NCBI GenBank assembly: GCA_021200565.1 | Contig: JAJQGJ010000014.1 | Span: 57,403-121,402, forward strand | Direction: 5' to 3' | DNA from: Oscillospiraceae bacterium | GTDB taxonomy: Bacteria; Bacillota; Clostridia; Oscillospirales; Ruminococcaceae | DNA length: 64,000 nucleotides | In this document: piece by piece, positions 24,280-33,944 of the stretch | Numbering within the stretch: the first letter of the stretch is position 1 | Layout of the letters: the number at the start of each line of letters is the position of its first letter | Notes under the pieces: generated by a model | The model's input: the letters and a program-made list of their open reading frames with translations, nothing else | What the model was told of the DNA's origin: nothing | The model's database searches: none | Position numbers and translations under genes: made by a program

Positions 24280-24463
24280 TATAGCCTCCATTTACTATCG
24301 GTGACCCACGCTCATGGATTCTCAGGCGGCACATCCCGCCGGGAACAGCCCACAGAGCGAAGTCTTTTGCCCTCCCGCTGATACTGCTCCCATGCGAATT
24401 GTCGCACTTGGCAACAAATCCGCACTGGCAGAACAGGGTATCCAATGTATAATCTCGAACCGA
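24280..24463 (-). other. Long spacer between rpsD and rpoA
   Basis: 184 bases with no gene. On the minus strand it can form GGCGG-GATGTG-CCGCC and other GC-rich hairpins. No good sigma-A promoter was found in it. It may stabilise mRNA or tune rpoA translation. Confidence 0.4.
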
Positions 24464-25060
24464 TTATTTGGAGTACAACTCGACAATCATATGCTCCTCA
24501 ACCTCATAGTCGAGATCGTCCTTTACGGGAACTCTGACTACAGTTGCTGAGAGGTTTTCCTTATCCTTGTCAAGCCATGAGGGAACGAGTCTCTTGTCGG
24601 TATCCTCGACGATTTCCTTGAACTTTTCGCTCTTCTTAGAGTTCTCTCTTAAGGAAATAACGTCGCCGACCTTGACTCTGTATGAAGGAATGTCGACTCT
24701 TGAGCCATTTACGTTGAAATGACCGTGGGAAACGAGCTGTCTTGCCTCACGTCTGGTGGTTGCAAGACCCATTCTGAAGACGACATTGTCAAGTCTCTCT
24801 TCAAGAAGAGTGATAAGGTTGGCACCAGCCTGACCTTCCATCTTCTCAGCTCTTTCATAGATGTGTCTGAACTGCTTTTCGAGAACGCCATAGATGAACT
24901 TGAGCTTCTGCTTTTCCTTGAGCTGCTTAGCGTATTCAGACTCTTTCTTTCTTACATTGGCCTTGGGGTTGCGCTTGGTTTCCTTGCCGACACCCATAAC
25001 CATCGGGCTGATACCGAGACTGGCACACTTCTTGAGTATTGGCTCCTTATTTACTGCCAT
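24464..25060 (-). CDS. rpsD: 30S ribosomal protein S4
   Basis: 198 residues; nucleates 16S rRNA folding at the 5' domain. The N-terminus lacks the four-cysteine zinc site (only one Cys remains), as in many Firmicutes. The S4 RNA-binding domain is clear at RLDNVVFRMGLATTRREARQ and VNGSRVDIPSYRVKVGD, and the C-terminus ends LYSK. GGAGG precedes the ATG. S4 is a known autoregulator in Bacillus, and here it has a 191-base structured leader of its own. Confidence 0.99.
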   Translation of the reverse strand: MAVNKEPILKKCASLGISPMVMGVGKETKRNPKANVRKKESEYAKQLKEKQKLKFIYGVLEKQFRHIYERAEKMEGQAGANLITLLEERLDNVVFRMGLATTRREARQLVSHGHFNVNGSRVDIPSYRVKVGDVISLRENSKKSEKFKEIVEDTDKRLVPSWLDKDKENLSATVVRVPVKDDLDYEVEEHMIVELYSK

Positions 25061-25251
25061 AATTATATCCTCCGTTTTTAAATAATATCGAGCTTAAAAA
25101 CCCGACTCCGAGTCAACTTTGGTAAACTCGGCTCCCAACTTTTGCGATACGTGCAAGAAGCGCAAGCTTTCTCACAGGTTGTAGTACCCTGCAAGAAGTG
25201 AAGCTTCTTGCGAAGTTGTGAGGCTTTTGCGAAGCAAAAACCGAGCAACTT
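25061..25251 (-). promoter_or_regulatory. Structured leader upstream of rpsD
   Basis: 191 bases between rpsK and rpsD. On the minus strand it contains TTTTGCTTCGCAAAA, GCAAGAAGCTTCACTTCTTGC-type and CCGAGT/ACTCGG hairpins (the last at 25108-25113 with 25126-25131), and a near-repeat of the GCAAGAAG element. Gaps elsewhere in this operon are usually about 10-25 bases. It may be an S4 binding site for feedback control; no T-run suggests a terminator. Confidence 0.45.
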
Positions 25252-25659
25252 CTAAACTCTTCTGCGTTTGGGAGGACGGCATCCGTTGTGGGGAATGGGG
25301 GTAACGTCCTTGATGAGTCTTACTTCCAAATCCTCAGCCTGGAGTGCACGAATTGCTGCTTCTCTTCCCTGTCCGGGACCCTTTACATAAACCTCAACCG
25401 TCTTGAGTCCATGCTCCTTAGCAGCTCTTGCAGCTGTTTCAGCAGCGGTCTGAGCGGCGAACGGTGTTGACTTCTTGGAGCCTCTGAAGCCGAGTCCTCC
25501 GGCGGAAGCCCATGAAATCGCATTGCCCTGCATATCGGTGATGGTTACTATTGTGTTATTGAATGTGGACTGGATATGAACCTGTCCCTGTTCGATATTC
25601 TTTCTTTCTCTGCGGCGGCGAACAACCGTCTTCTTGGCGCTTGCCTGTTTCTGAGCCAT
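25252..25659 (-). CDS. rpsK: 30S ribosomal protein S11
   Basis: 135 residues, a platform protein near the mRNA exit. The conserved [32 protein letters not shown] and the basic C-terminus [10 protein letters not shown] identify it. A lysine/arginine-rich N-terminal extension of about 15 residues ([17 protein letters not shown]) precedes the fold. It follows rpsM by 13 bases. Confidence 0.99.
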   Translation of the reverse strand: MAQKQASAKKTVVRRRRERKNIEQGQVHIQSTFNNTIVTITDMQGNAISWASAGGLGFRGSKKSTPFAAQTAAETAARAAKEHGLKTVEVYVKGPGQGREAAIRALQAEDLEVRLIKDVTPIPHNGCRPPKRRRV

Positions 25660-25672
25660 GTTCTATCCCTCC

Positions 25673-26041
25673 TTACTTCTTCTTGTTAGCGACTGTCTTA
25701 ACGGGACCCTTGCGGGTTCTTGCATTGGTCTTGGTTCTCTGACCTCTTACGGGAAGACCCTTGCGATGACGGGTTCCTCTGTAGCAGCCGACTTCGATAA
25801 GTCTCTTGATGTTCAGCTGAACCTCTCTGCGCTTGTCGCCCTCAACAATGAGATGATGGTCGATGTACTCACGGATTTTTCCGACATCGTCTTCACTCAT
25901 ATCCTTGACACGGACATCGGGATCTACACCGGTTTCCTTGCAGATTTTTGTCGCAGTGGGCTGACCGATTCCGTAGATATATGTGAGTGCAACCTCAATT
26001 CTCTTATCTCTCGGAAGGTCTATACTTGCTATACGAGCCAT
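25673..26041 (-). CDS. rpsM: 30S ribosomal protein S13
   Basis: 122 residues in the 30S head, contacting tRNA in the P site and the B1 bridges. [20 protein letters not shown] at the N-terminus, the helix-two-turn-helix, and the C-terminal [20 protein letters not shown] are all intact, with a KNKKK-like basic tail for rRNA contact. It lies 28 bases after rpmJ. Confidence 0.99.
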   Translation of the reverse strand: MARIASIDLPRDKRIEVALTYIYGIGQPTATKICKETGVDPDVRVKDMSEDDVGKIREYIDHHLIVEGDKRREVQLNIKRLIEVGCYRGTRHRKGLPVRGQRTKTNARTRKGPVKTVANKKK

Positions 26042-26069
26042 ATTTTAGTGGCACCTCCATTAACTTTCT

Positions 26070-26240
<171 letters not shown>

Positions 26241-26275
26241 TCACCGCCACCTGTTTACTGGGTGATGCTTTTTTA

Positions 26276-26494
26276 TTATTTAGTACGCCAGGTGATCCGA
26301 CCCTTTGTCAGATCATAGGGCGACATCTCGACCTTCACACGGTCTCCCGGGACTATTCTTATGTGATTCAGTCCCAGCTTACCGGAGACATAGGCGAGAA
26401 TCTTGTGTCCGTTTGCGAGCTCAACCTGGAATTTTGCTCCCGGCAGTGCCTCCAAAACGGTTCCGTCAAGTTCAATTACATCTTCCTTGGACAA
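26276..26494 (-). CDS. infA: Translation initiation factor IF-1
   Basis: 72 residues, a single OB fold that blocks the A site during initiation. [39 protein letters not shown] and the C-terminal [13 protein letters not shown] are typical. It follows a KOW-domain gene by 16 bases and precedes rpmJ by 92. Confidence 0.99.
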   Translation of the reverse strand: MSKEDVIELDGTVLEALPGAKFQVELANGHKILAYVSGKLGLNHIRIVPGDRVKVEMSPYDLTKGRITWRTK

Positions 26495-26510
26495 TAAAAT
26501 CCCTCATTTC

Positions 26511-26783
26511 TTATTCTCGTCCGGTCGTAACGGCATCTCCACTCGCTTCGGGTTCAAGCTCACGAAGAAGCCTTTTAAGCTTTTTATCTGTCATGCCGGA
26601 AAGCTCGATCACATGGCTTGTCGGTGAAATGTGTCTTACGTTCTTTCGCTTTGGCTTCGAGAGCTTTCGCTCTTTGCCGTCAGCAATCGTAACGAAGCGG
26701 TCAGTGACGTCTACAGCAACGAAGTAGCCGCCCTGATCACGACCAGCCGTGGATCTAACCACCGAGCCTTTGACGACGTTCAC
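26511..26783 (-). CDS. KOW-domain RNA-binding protein (L14e/L6e-like)
   Basis: 90 residues from GTG 26783, with AGGAGG six bases upstream; an earlier in-frame GTG at 26801 has none. The N-terminal VVKGSVVRSTAGRDQGGYFV is a KOW motif, followed by a basic stretch (GKERKLSKPKRKNVRHI) and a charged helical tail. Small proteins of this kind sit between map and infA in most Clostridia and Bacilli; they resemble eukaryotic L14e/L27e and are presumed ribosome-associated, but their role is not established. It begins 10 bases after map. Confidence 0.88.
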   Translation of the reverse strand: MNVVKGSVVRSTAGRDQGGYFVAVDVTDRFVTIADGKERKLSKPKRKNVRHISPTSHVIELSGMTDKKLKRLLRELEPEASGDAVTTGRE

Positions 26784-26793
26784 GGGTTCCCTC

Positions 26794-27546
26794 CTATTCA
26801 CGTGCCGTTAAGATTACGGCGCCGTCGGGAGTTATCGCTATTGTGTGCTCAAAGTGGGCTGCAGCCTTGCCGTCACGGGTTTTGACCGTCCAGCCATCGC
26901 CTAAGACCTTCACCGCCGGGCTTCCAAGAGTGATCATCGGCTCGATAGCAATGACCATGCCGCTCATAAGTCTCGGTCCGTGACCGGCACGCCCGAAATT
27001 CGGAACCTCCGGCTCCTCGTGAAGATTACTCCCCACTCCGTGACCGACGTATTCTCTGACTACTCCGTAGCCTCGTGACTCTGTATACTCCTGAATTGCA
27101 GCTGAAAGATCTCCGATTCTCACGCCCGGCTTTGCCATCGAGATGGCGAGCATCAGGCTCTCTTCAGTGGCTGTTAATAAGCCCTGAACTGCGGGATCAA
27201 TTTCTCCTACCTTAAAAGTATACGCAGAGTCGCCGTGAAATCCGTCGATATATGCGCCCACATCAACGGAAACTATGTCTCCGTCGTGGATAACTTCCTT
27301 TGATGAGGGTATTCCGTGGATAACGGTATCATTGACCGATATACACGCCGAGGCGGGAAATCCGCCATACCCCAAAAACGAGGGCTTTGCGCCACGGGAG
27401 GTGATGTAGTGGTTAACTACCTTGTCGAGCTCTTTAGTGGTCATACCAGCATGAAGAGCCTTTCCAGCGGCAACGAGTGCTCCGCCTGTTATCTCTCCCG
27501 CTTTGCGCATTTTGAGTAAGTCTTTAGATGACTTTATGTTTATCAC
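26794..27546 (-). CDS. map: Methionine aminopeptidase, type I
   Basis: 250 residues; removes the initiator methionine from nascent proteins. The dinuclear metal ligands can be traced: Asp in VSVDVGAYIDGFHGDSAYTF (two), His in YVGHGVGSNLHEEPEVPNFG, and Glu in MVIAIEPM and FEHTIAIT. It is of the class without the N-terminal zinc finger. The start is GTG at 27546, four bases after the adk stop, with AGAGG inside the adk end, suggesting translational coupling. Confidence 0.98.
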   Translation of the reverse strand: MINIKSSKDLLKMRKAGEITGGALVAAGKALHAGMTTKELDKVVNHYITSRGAKPSFLGYGGFPASACISVNDTVIHGIPSSKEVIHDGDIVSVDVGAYIDGFHGDSAYTFKVGEIDPAVQGLLTATEESLMLAISMAKPGVRIGDLSAAIQEYTESRGYGVVREYVGHGVGSNLHEEPEVPNFGRAGHGPRLMSGMVIAIEPMITLGSPAVKVLGDGWTVKTRDGKAAAHFEHTIAITPDGAVILTARE

Positions 27547-27550
27547 GTTC

Positions 27551-28183
27551 TCAAGCCTCTAAAGCTTTCAGTGTAAGCTTTGTTGTGTCGGCTACCTCTT
27601 CCTGACCTTCAACGGTTACGAGCTTGCCCTTAGCCGCATAGAAGTCCTTGAGAGGAGCCGTTTTCTCATGATAGACTTTAAGTCTGTCAAGAACGGTAGC
27701 AGGTTCATCATCTTTACGGATGACCACCTTGCCGCCGCAGGCATCGCATATGCCCTCCACCTTGGTCGGCTTATAGTCTACATGATAGGAGTTGCCGCAT
27801 TTTTCGCAGACACGTCTTCCGGAAAGACGGGCAGCTATCTTTTCGTCGGGAACGTAAATCTCGATAACTTTGTCGATATTAACGCCCATTGTCTCAAGTG
27901 CCTCTGCCTGCGGAACAGTTCTCGGGAAGCCGTCAAGGATGAAGCCGTTCTTGCAGTCATCACTCTGGATTCTCTCCTTGAGGATTGCAATTATAGTCTC
28001 ATCGGGAACCAGGTCTCCTCTGTCCATATAGCTCTTGGCAGAAAGTCCTGCCTCTGTGCCATTTGCAACTGCCTCACGGAGCATATTTCCCGTAGAGATA
28101 GCCGGGATGCCCTTGGTTTTGCAGATGACTTCCGCCTGTGTGCCCTTTCCGGCACCGGGTGCGCCGAGCAAAATGATATTCAT
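27551..28183 (-). CDS. adk: Adenylate kinase
   Basis: 210 residues from ATG 28183 (AAAGGAG upstream); interconverts ATP + AMP and 2 ADP. P-loop GAPGAGKGTQ, AMP-binding region GIPAISTGNMLREAV, and the LID domain with two CxxC-like pairs (CEKCGNSYHVDY and GICDACGGKV), meaning a structural zinc. DGFPRTVPQAEAL is also conserved. An in-frame upstream extension to 28246 lacks a ribosome binding site. It sits between secY and map, the classic Firmicutes order. Confidence 0.99.
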   Translation of the reverse strand: MNIILLGAPGAGKGTQAEVICKTKGIPAISTGNMLREAVANGTEAGLSAKSYMDRGDLVPDETIIAILKERIQSDDCKNGFILDGFPRTVPQAEALETMGVNIDKVIEIYVPDEKIAARLSGRRVCEKCGNSYHVDYKPTKVEGICDACGGKVVIRKDDEPATVLDRLKVYHEKTAPLKDFYAAKGKLVTVEGQEEVADTTKLTLKALEA

Positions 28184-28264
28184 GTGGTAGCTCCTTTCTG
28201 TGATGTCTGACTCATCACGTCTCGCCCGGACTGTGGAGCTATCCACAGTCGAGCCGCAACGTCT

Positions 28265-29560
28265 TTATTCCAAAAATCCCTTATGATGACGCATCATGAG
28301 CTGAGATTCGAGCTGACGAACTGTCTCAAGAGCAACGCTTACAACGATGAGGATCGAAGTGCCTCCGAGAGCAAGGTTCGAAATGCCTGTAATCTGAGCA
28401 AAGATAATCGGGAAGATTGCTACAACGCCGAGGAACAGAGCACCGACGAGAGTGAGCTTGTGAACTATTCTCGTGATGTAGTCGCTTGTAGGCTTGCCGG
28501 GACGGATACCCGGAATGCCGCCGTTGTTCTGGCGGAGATTGTTTGCAATCTCAACGGGATCATACTGCATCGAAATATAGAAGTAGCTGAATGCGATGAT
28601 GAGGATGAAGTAGAGTGTTGCGTATACGGGATGAGTTGTGCTGAACGCATTGTAGATGGTGTACCAGACGGTGCCCTGAGTGGGCTCGCCGGTGAACATT
28701 GCGATAGTCTGCGGAATGGACATGAAGCTCATTGCGAAGATTATCGGCAGAACTCCAGCCATCGAAACCTTGATGGGAAGGTAGGTCGACTGACCGCCAT
28801 AGATCTTTCTTCCGACAACACGCTTTGCATACTGAATCGGAACTCTTCTCTCGGCATTGTCCATGAATACGATGAACGCAATCATCAGAACGAAGATGAT
28901 GATGATAATCGGGATGAGGATGATGTAACCTGCGCTTCCGGTTGCTGCCAGAGTAGCGAAGATGTTTCCGAACGACTGCGGAAGCTCAGCCACGATACCA
29001 GCAAAGATGAGCATTGACATGCCGTTGCCGATTCCGTTCTTGTCGATGAGCGAGCCGAGCCAGATAACGAGCATTGCACCAGCGGTGAAGCACGCTATGA
29101 TGATGATCTCAGTGAGAACCTTGGAGAAGCCAGTGGTATAGGTTAAAGCACCGGCATTCTTAAGAGTCAGGTAGTAAGCCCATGACTGGAAGAGTGCGAT
29201 AACGAGAGCCAGGATCTTGGTGATTGTACCGATCTTCTTTCTGCCCTCTTCGCCCTCCTTGGCGAGTCTTTCGAGTGCGGGAATTGCGAAGGTTAAAAGC
29301 TGCATAATGATCTGTGCGTTGATGTACGGTGAAACCGACAGGCACAGAAGTGTTGCTCTTGAGAAGGTACCGCCGGAGAGAGTGTTGAGGTAGCTGAACA
29401 GGTTGTTTGAGCCCTCAATCATTTCTGCAATAGCGGTTGAATCGAGAAACGGAACGGGAATATATCCGCCGAGTCTGTAGATGATGAAGATAAGGAAAGT
29501 ATAGAGAAACTTCTTTCTTATCTCAGGCACCTTCCAAGCGTTCTTAAGAGTCTGAAGCAC
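28265..29560 (-). CDS. secY: Preprotein translocase subunit SecY
   Basis: 431 residues with ten membrane helices, the protein-conducting channel. Recognised by LGGYIPVPFLDSTAI, the plug region after helix 1, the ribosome-binding cytosolic loop (RVPIQYAKRVVGRKIYGGQS) and RPGKPTSDYITRI. The start is GTG at 29560, immediately after the rplO stop. It works with SecE, SecG and SecA (outside this window) and with the SecD/SecF found at 59277-61674. Confidence 0.99.
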   Translation of the reverse strand: MLQTLKNAWKVPEIRKKFLYTFLIFIIYRLGGYIPVPFLDSTAIAEMIEGSNNLFSYLNTLSGGTFSRATLLCLSVSPYINAQIIMQLLTFAIPALERLAKEGEEGRKKIGTITKILALVIALFQSWAYYLTLKNAGALTYTTGFSKVLTEIIIIACFTAGAMLVIWLGSLIDKNGIGNGMSMLIFAGIVAELPQSFGNIFATLAATGSAGYIILIPIIIIIFVLMIAFIVFMDNAERRVPIQYAKRVVGRKIYGGQSTYLPIKVSMAGVLPIIFAMSFMSIPQTIAMFTGEPTQGTVWYTIYNAFSTTHPVYATLYFILIIAFSYFYISMQYDPVEIANNLRQNNGGIPGIRPGKPTSDYITRIVHKLTLVGALFLGVVAIFPIIFAQITGISNLALGGTSILIVVSVALETVRQLESQLMMRHHKGFLE

Positions 29561-30001
29561 TTAGATCACCTCTGCCTCTCCGCCTGCCTTCTCAATCTTC
29601 TCCTTAGCTGAAGCGGAGTAAGCGGCTGCCTTGACAGTGAGCTTCTTGGTGAGCTCGCCGTTTCCGAGTACCTTGATTCCGTTGCCCTCATTCTTGACAA
29701 TACCGGCAGCGATAAGAAGCTCTGTATCGACGACAGTTCCGTCGACAAACTTTTCGAGATCGGAGACGTTGATTGCCGTATACTTAGCTGCAAATATGTT
29801 GTTGAAGCCTCTCTTGGGGATTCTTCTTGCGAGTCTGGTCTGACCGCCTTCAAAGCCCGGTCTTACACCGCCGCCTGAACGTGCATTCTGACCCTTGTGT
29901 CCCTTTCCTGCTGTTTTTCCCTGTCCGGAGCCGTGTCCTCTTCCGATTCTCTTGACATCCTTGACAGAACCCTCAGCAGGTGCTAAATCGTGCAATTTCA
30001 A
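29561..30001 (-). CDS. rplO: 50S ribosomal protein L15
   Basis: 146 residues with the Gly/Arg-rich N-terminal extension that threads through 23S rRNA ([20 protein letters not shown]) and the globular domain ending [13 protein letters not shown]. The stop codon abuts the secY start, so translation of the two is coupled. Confidence 0.99.
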   Translation of the reverse strand: MKLHDLAPAEGSVKDVKRIGRGHGSGQGKTAGKGHKGQNARSGGGVRPGFEGGQTRLARRIPKRGFNNIFAAKYTAINVSDLEKFVDGTVVDTELLIAAGIVKNEGNGIKVLGNGELTKKLTVKAAAYSASAKEKIEKAGGEAEVI

Positions 30002-30023
30002 TTTATTCGCACCTCCTTAATTC

Positions 30024-30200
30024 TTATGCTTCGGTAACTTTGATAAGGTGAACGATCTTATTTATTTTACCTTGCGTCTGTGCGTTATCCGGCTGAACGG
30101 TAACGTCACCGATTTTTCTAAGACCTAAGGAGTTTGCAGTTGCGATCTGATCCTTGAGTCTGCCGTTGAGACTTTTAACAAGCTCAATTTTTACTGACAT
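30024..30200 (-). CDS. rpmD: 50S ribosomal protein L30
   Basis: 58 residues starting at ATG 30200 (MSVKIELVKSLNGR), eight bases after GAGGAGG; the ATG two codons upstream is too close to that site. KDQIATANSLGLRKIGDVTV is the family core. It lies between rpsE and rplO as usual. Confidence 0.98.
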   Translation of the reverse strand: MSVKIELVKSLNGRLKDQIATANSLGLRKIGDVTVQPDNAQTQGKINKIVHLIKVTEA

Positions 30201-30213
30201 GATCATTTCCTCC

Positions 30214-30711
30214 TCAGATTATTTCCTTTACGGTCTTACCTCTCTTGGCTGCCATTTCGTCGGCAGACTTAAGAGCTGCAAGTCCTGCAAATGTTGCTCT
30301 AACGACGTTGCAGGGGTTGTTTGACTTCAAAGACTTGGTTCTTATGTCCTTGATACCTGCAGCCTCGATTACGGAACGGACAGGACCTCCGGCGATAACT
30401 CCAGTACCCTGGGCAGCAGGTCTCATAAGGACTCTGCCTGCGCCGTAGACACCGACTACCTCGTGAGGAATTGTCGTTCCCTTAAGTGAAACTTTTATCA
30501 GATTCTTCTTCGCATCAGCGATTCCTTTTCTGATAGCGTCGGTAACTTCTCCCGACTTTCCGATACCGTAGCCGACTGTGCCGTTGCCGTCACCTACTAC
30601 GATGAGTGCGGAGAACTTCACGATACGTCCGCCCTTGACCGTCTTGGATACACGGTTGATTGCTACAACCTTCTCGGTAAGCTCCATTTGAGAAGCGTCT
30701 ATAATAGCCAA
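30214..30711 (-). CDS. rpsE: 30S ribosomal protein S5
   Basis: 165 residues; helps decoding fidelity and mRNA unwinding at the entry tunnel. The double-stranded RNA-binding part is seen in [24 protein letters not shown] sequence (here with INRVSKT) and [19 protein letters not shown]; the C-terminal part has [20 protein letters not shown]. No unusual features. Confidence 0.99.
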   Translation of the reverse strand: MAIIDASQMELTEKVVAINRVSKTVKGGRIVKFSALIVVGDGNGTVGYGIGKSGEVTDAIRKGIADAKKNLIKVSLKGTTIPHEVVGVYGAGRVLMRPAAQGTGVIAGGPVRSVIEAAGIKDIRTKSLKSNNPCNVVRATFAGLAALKSADEMAAKRGKTVKEII

Positions 30712-30727
30712 AATACGTTACCTCCTC

Positions 30728-31087
30728 TCAGAATTTGAGTCCGCCCTCACGGGCACCCTCTGCCAAAGCTGCGATACGTCCGTGATAGAGATAGCCGCCT
30801 CTGTCGAAAACAACTTCCTCTATACCATTAGCCTTGCATTTCTCAGCGATAGCCTCGCCGACCTTCTTTGCGCCCTCGACGTTTCCGCCGTTTGCGCCGA
30901 AGTCCTTATCCATGCTTGAAGCAGCGCAGAGAGTTGTTCCGGTGACGTCATCAATCACCTGAGCGTAAATGTGCTTCGCTGAGCGGAAGACATTGAGTCT
31001 CGGGCAGGCAGCGGTCCCGCTGACCTTGGCACGGACTCTTGCATGCCTTTTGGCTCTTGACTTAGCTCTGTCTATTGTCTTTACCAT
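30728..31087 (-). CDS. rplR: 50S ribosomal protein L18
   Basis: 119 residues; binds 5S rRNA with L5. The basic N-terminus ([20 protein letters not shown]), [17 protein letters not shown] and the C-terminal [20 protein letters not shown] are characteristic. It follows rplF by 18 bases. Confidence 0.99.
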   Translation of the reverse strand: MVKTIDRAKSRAKRHARVRAKVSGTAACPRLNVFRSAKHIYAQVIDDVTGTTLCAASSMDKDFGANGGNVEGAKKVGEAIAEKCKANGIEEVVFDRGGYLYHGRIAALAEGAREGGLKF

Positions 31088-31105
31088 AGATTCTTACTCC
31101 CTTAT

Positions 31106-31657
31106 TTACTTCTTTGCGCCCTTGCCGGCCTTGCCTTCCTTGCGGCGGATGACTTCACCGTCGTAGCGGATACCCTTGCCCTTGTAAGGCTCAGGAGGAC
31201 GCTTGGCGCGCACTTCACAGGCAAACTGACCTACCTTCTGCTTGTCGATTCCCTTAACCACAATCTGGTTAGGCTGCGGAACATCCAGCTTGATGTCGTC
31301 AGTCTCGGAAATCGTAACCTGATGAGAATAACCAAGGTTAAGGATAACATCCTTGCCCTGCTTCTGGGCTCTGTAACCAACGCCCTCGATGATGAGAGTT
31401 TTCTGGTAGCCATTTACAACGCCCTCAACCATGTTGTGGACCAAGGTTCTTGTAAGACCGTGAAGAGCCTTCGACTCTGCCTCGTCGTCAGGACGGGAAA
31501 CCTTCAAGGTTCCATCCTCAACAGAGATAGTGAGTGTGGGATTGAACTTCTGAGTAAGTGTTCCCTTGGGACCCTTTACAGTTACTACGTTGCCGTCAGC
31601 AACTGAAACTTCAACTCCGGCAGGAACGCTGATTGGCTTTAAGCCTATTCTTGACAT
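31106..31657 (-). CDS. rplF: 50S ribosomal protein L6
   Basis: 183 residues, two tandem RNA-binding subdomains near the GTPase centre. MSRIGLKPISVPAGVEVSV at the start and the second-domain signature PEPYKGKGIRYDGEVIRRKE near the end identify it. The C-terminal GKAGKGAKK tail is basic. Confidence 0.99.
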   Translation of the reverse strand: MSRIGLKPISVPAGVEVSVADGNVVTVKGPKGTLTQKFNPTLTISVEDGTLKVSRPDDEAESKALHGLTRTLVHNMVEGVVNGYQKTLIIEGVGYRAQKQGKDVILNLGYSHQVTISETDDIKLDVPQPNQIVVKGIDKQKVGQFACEVRAKRPPEPYKGKGIRYDGEVIRRKEGKAGKGAKK

Positions 31658-31670
31658 AATTCAGCCCTCC

Positions 31671-32069
31671 TTACCAGACGAATGCGAGAATCTCGCCGCC
31701 TACGCCAAGCTCTCTTGCCTTCTTATCGGTAACGATTCCCTTTGAGGTGGAAACGATAGCGATACCCAAGCCCTTGAGTACCTTAGGCATATCCTCGCAG
31801 CTCGAATAGATTCTAAGACCTGGCTTAGAAACTCTTCTGATGCCGCTGATAACCGGTGTTCTGTTCTCGTCATATTTAAGTGTAACTCTGATGATTCCCT
31901 GTTTGCCGTCGTCGATTACCTGATAGGACTTGATGTAGCCCTCATCCTGCAAAATCTGGACGATAGACTTCTTCATATTAGAAGCGGGAATATCGACTGT
32001 AGCGTGCTTTGCTGAGCTTGCGTTACGAATTCTGGTCAGCAAATCAGCTATTGTATCAGTAATCTGCAT
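31671..32069 (-). CDS. rpsH: 30S ribosomal protein S8
   Basis: 132 residues; a primary 16S binder of the central domain. The N-terminal [20 protein letters not shown] and the C-terminal [20 protein letters not shown] motif are intact. In E. coli S8 represses the spc operon; whether it does so here cannot be seen. Confidence 0.99.
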   Translation of the reverse strand: MQITDTIADLLTRIRNASSAKHATVDIPASNMKKSIVQILQDEGYIKSYQVIDDGKQGIIRVTLKYDENRTPVISGIRRVSKPGLRIYSSCEDMPKVLKGLGIAIVSTSKGIVTDKKARELGVGGEILAFVW

Positions 32070-32089
32070 ACTTTTGCCTCCTTCGCTAA

Positions 32090-32275
32090 TTACCAGCTCG
32101 ACTTCTTGACGCCGGGAATCTGTCCCTCAAGCGCAAGCTTTCTGAAGCAGATACGGCAGATGCCATACTTTCTGAGATAACCATGAGGTCTTCCGCAAAT
32201 CTTGCATCTGTTGTAAGCACGGGTCGAATACTTAGGCTTTGCCTGCTGCTTTAAAACCATTGCTTTTTTAGCCAT
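32090..32275 (-). CDS. rpsN: 30S ribosomal protein S14, zinc type
   Basis: 61 residues, the short S14 form (type Z). Four cysteines in [20 protein letters not shown] bind zinc. This form is typical of Firmicutes and supports the lineage call. It sits between rplE and rpsH. Confidence 0.99.
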   Translation of the reverse strand: MAKKAMVLKQQAKPKYSTRAYNRCKICGRPHGYLRKYGICRICFRKLALEGQIPGVKKSSW

Positions 32276-32290
32276 AATCTACCTCCACTC

Positions 32291-32830
32291 TTACTTTGCA
32301 AACGGAGCGCCGAGCATGCTCAGAAGCTCCTTTGCCTCTTCGTCGGTCTTTGCGGTTGTGATGAAGTTGATGTCCATACCACGAACCTTGTCAACCTTGT
32401 CGAACTCGATTTCAGGGAAGATGAGCTGCTCCTTGATACCGGTGGAGTAGTTTCCTCTGCCGTCGAATGAATTCGGGTTGATTCCCTTGAAGTCACGGAC
32501 TCTCGGGAATGCAACATTGAAAAGTCTGTCGATGAATTCATACATCTTGTCAGATCTCAAAGTGACCTTTACTCCGATAGGCATACCTTCACGGAGCTTG
32601 AAGTTTGCAACCGACTTCTTAGCCTTGCAGACTACCGGTCTCTGACCAGTGATGAGTGCCAAATCATTCATAACTGCGTCGACAACCTTGGAATTTTCCT
32701 TAGCCTCGCCGCAAGCTACGTTGATGACAACCTTGTCAAGCTTCGGAATCTGCATAACGTTCTTGTAGCCGAACTTCTTCATAAGTGCAGGGGCTATTTC
32801 TTTGACATACTGATCTTTTAATCTTGCCAT
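32291..32830 (-). CDS. rplE: 50S ribosomal protein L5
   Basis: 179 residues; carries 5S rRNA and contacts P-site t[43 protein letters not shown] and the C-terminal [20 protein letters not shown] are diagnostic. It follows rplX by 11 bases. Confidence 0.99.
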   Translation of the reverse strand: MARLKDQYVKEIAPALMKKFGYKNVMQIPKLDKVVINVACGEAKENSKVVDAVMNDLALITGQRPVVCKAKKSVANFKLREGMPIGVKVTLRSDKMYEFIDRLFNVAFPRVRDFKGINPNSFDGRGNYSTGIKEQLIFPEIEFDKVDKVRGMDINFITTAKTDEEAKELLSMLGAPFAK

Positions 32831-32841
32831 AATCTAACCTC

Positions 32842-33162
32842 CTACTTGATTTCAGCGCCGCAACGCTTGCATACTCTGAGCTTTTCGCCGTCAGGACCAA
32901 ACTTGACGCCGGTTCTTACGCCCTTGCCGCACTTCGGGCAAACGAGCTGAACCTTGCAGGCATACATAGGTGCTGCAACCTTGACGATACCGCCGGCATC
33001 ACCCTGTCTGCGAGGCTTGACTGACTTTGTAGCCATGTTGATGCCGTCGACTATTACCTTACCCTCCTTGGGGGACACTTCAAGAATCTTTCCCTTCTTG
33101 CCCTTGTCCTTGCCAGAAAGAACTACTACCGAGTCGCCGGTTTTAACGTGAATCTTATTCAT
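32842..33162 (-). CDS. rplX: 50S ribosomal protein L24
   Basis: 106 residues; an assembly initiator with an N-terminal KOW motif (VKTGDSVVVLSGKDKGKKGK). The C-terminal half holds two CxxC pairs (LVCPKCGKGVRTG and RVCKRCGAEIK), a putative zinc ribbon found in many Clostridia. Confidence 0.99.
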   Translation of the reverse strand: MNKIHVKTGDSVVVLSGKDKGKKGKILEVSPKEGKVIVDGINMATKSVKPRRQGDAGGIVKVAAPMYACKVQLVCPKCGKGVRTGVKFGPDGEKLRVCKRCGAEIK

Positions 33163-33177
33163 ATTGCCAGCTCCTCC

Positions 33178-33546
33178 TTACAGTACCTCAGGTGCGAGGG
33201 ACAGAATCTTGACATAGTCGTTGTCCCTGAGTTCACGGGCTACCGGCCCGAAAATTCTCGTACCTCTCGGTGTCTTATCTTCCTTGATTATAACAGCTGC
33301 GTTCTCGTCGAAACGGATATAGGTTCCGTCCTCACGACGAAGACCGGATGCTGAACGAACAATTACTGCTTTTACTACGTCGCCCTTCTTGACCATGCCG
33401 CCTGGCGCAGCCTTCTTGACTGACGCTACGACTACATCGCCGATGTTGGCGTATCTTCTGCGGGTGCCGCCCAAAACTCTGATGCACTGGAGTTCCTTGG
33501 CTCCGGTGTTGTCAGCGGCTTTGAGTCTTGTCTGCATCTGTATCAC
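33178..33546 (-). CDS. rplN: 50S ribosomal protein L14
   Basis: 122 residues; forms inter-subunit bridge B8. [20 protein letters not shown], the [20 protein letters not shown] strand and the C-terminal [20 protein letters not shown] are standard. The gap to rpsQ upstream is 120 bases, with no gene in it. Confidence 0.99.
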   Translation of the reverse strand: MIQMQTRLKAADNTGAKELQCIRVLGGTRRRYANIGDVVVASVKKAAPGGMVKKGDVVKAVIVRSASGLRREDGTYIRFDENAAVIIKEDKTPRGTRIFGPVARELRDNDYVKILSLAPEVL

Positions 33547-33666
33547 AGCAAGTTCCTCCTTTCAGTATTAAAGAAATCTGAGCGTCGGATCGCTATTCAC
33601 CGACCCTCGTTTACTCTTCGGATTTCCCTGCGGGCGGTTAATCACCGTGCCGCACCAAAACCCTCA

Positions 33667-33924
33667 TTACTTAGCCTGCTCAACAACCCTGACGAGTCTC
33701 CATCTCTTGTCCTTCGACAAAGGTCTGGTTTCCATTATTTCGACTCTGTCGCCGATGTGTGCGACATTTTCCTCGTCATGAGCCTTGAACTTGACCGTTC
33801 TCTTTATGATTTTGCCATACAAAGGGTGTCTTACGTTGTCCTCGATAGCTACGACTATTGTCTTGTCCATCTTGTTGGAAACAACCTTGCCGACCCTTGT
33901 CTTTCTAAGCTTTCTTTCGCTCAC
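33667..33924 (-). CDS. rpsQ: 30S ribosomal protein S17
   Basis: 85 residues, an OB-fold 16S binder. [20 protein letters not shown], the [20 protein letters not shown] loop and [20 protein letters not shown] are the family pattern. It lies 20 bases after rpmC; a 120-base untranslated stretch separates it from rplN. Confidence 0.99.
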   Translation of the reverse strand: MSERKLRKTRVGKVVSNKMDKTIVVAIEDNVRHPLYGKIIKRTVKFKAHDEENVAHIGDRVEIMETRPLSKDKRWRLVRVVEQAK

Positions 33925-33944
33925 AGTAAATCCTCCTTTGCCGG

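Noticed and set aside
28283..29017. A 244-codon plus-strand frame antisense to secY
   Set aside because: Asp/Glu/Cys/Asn-rich composition typical of an antisense reading of a membrane protein; no ribosome binding site, and secY is certain.
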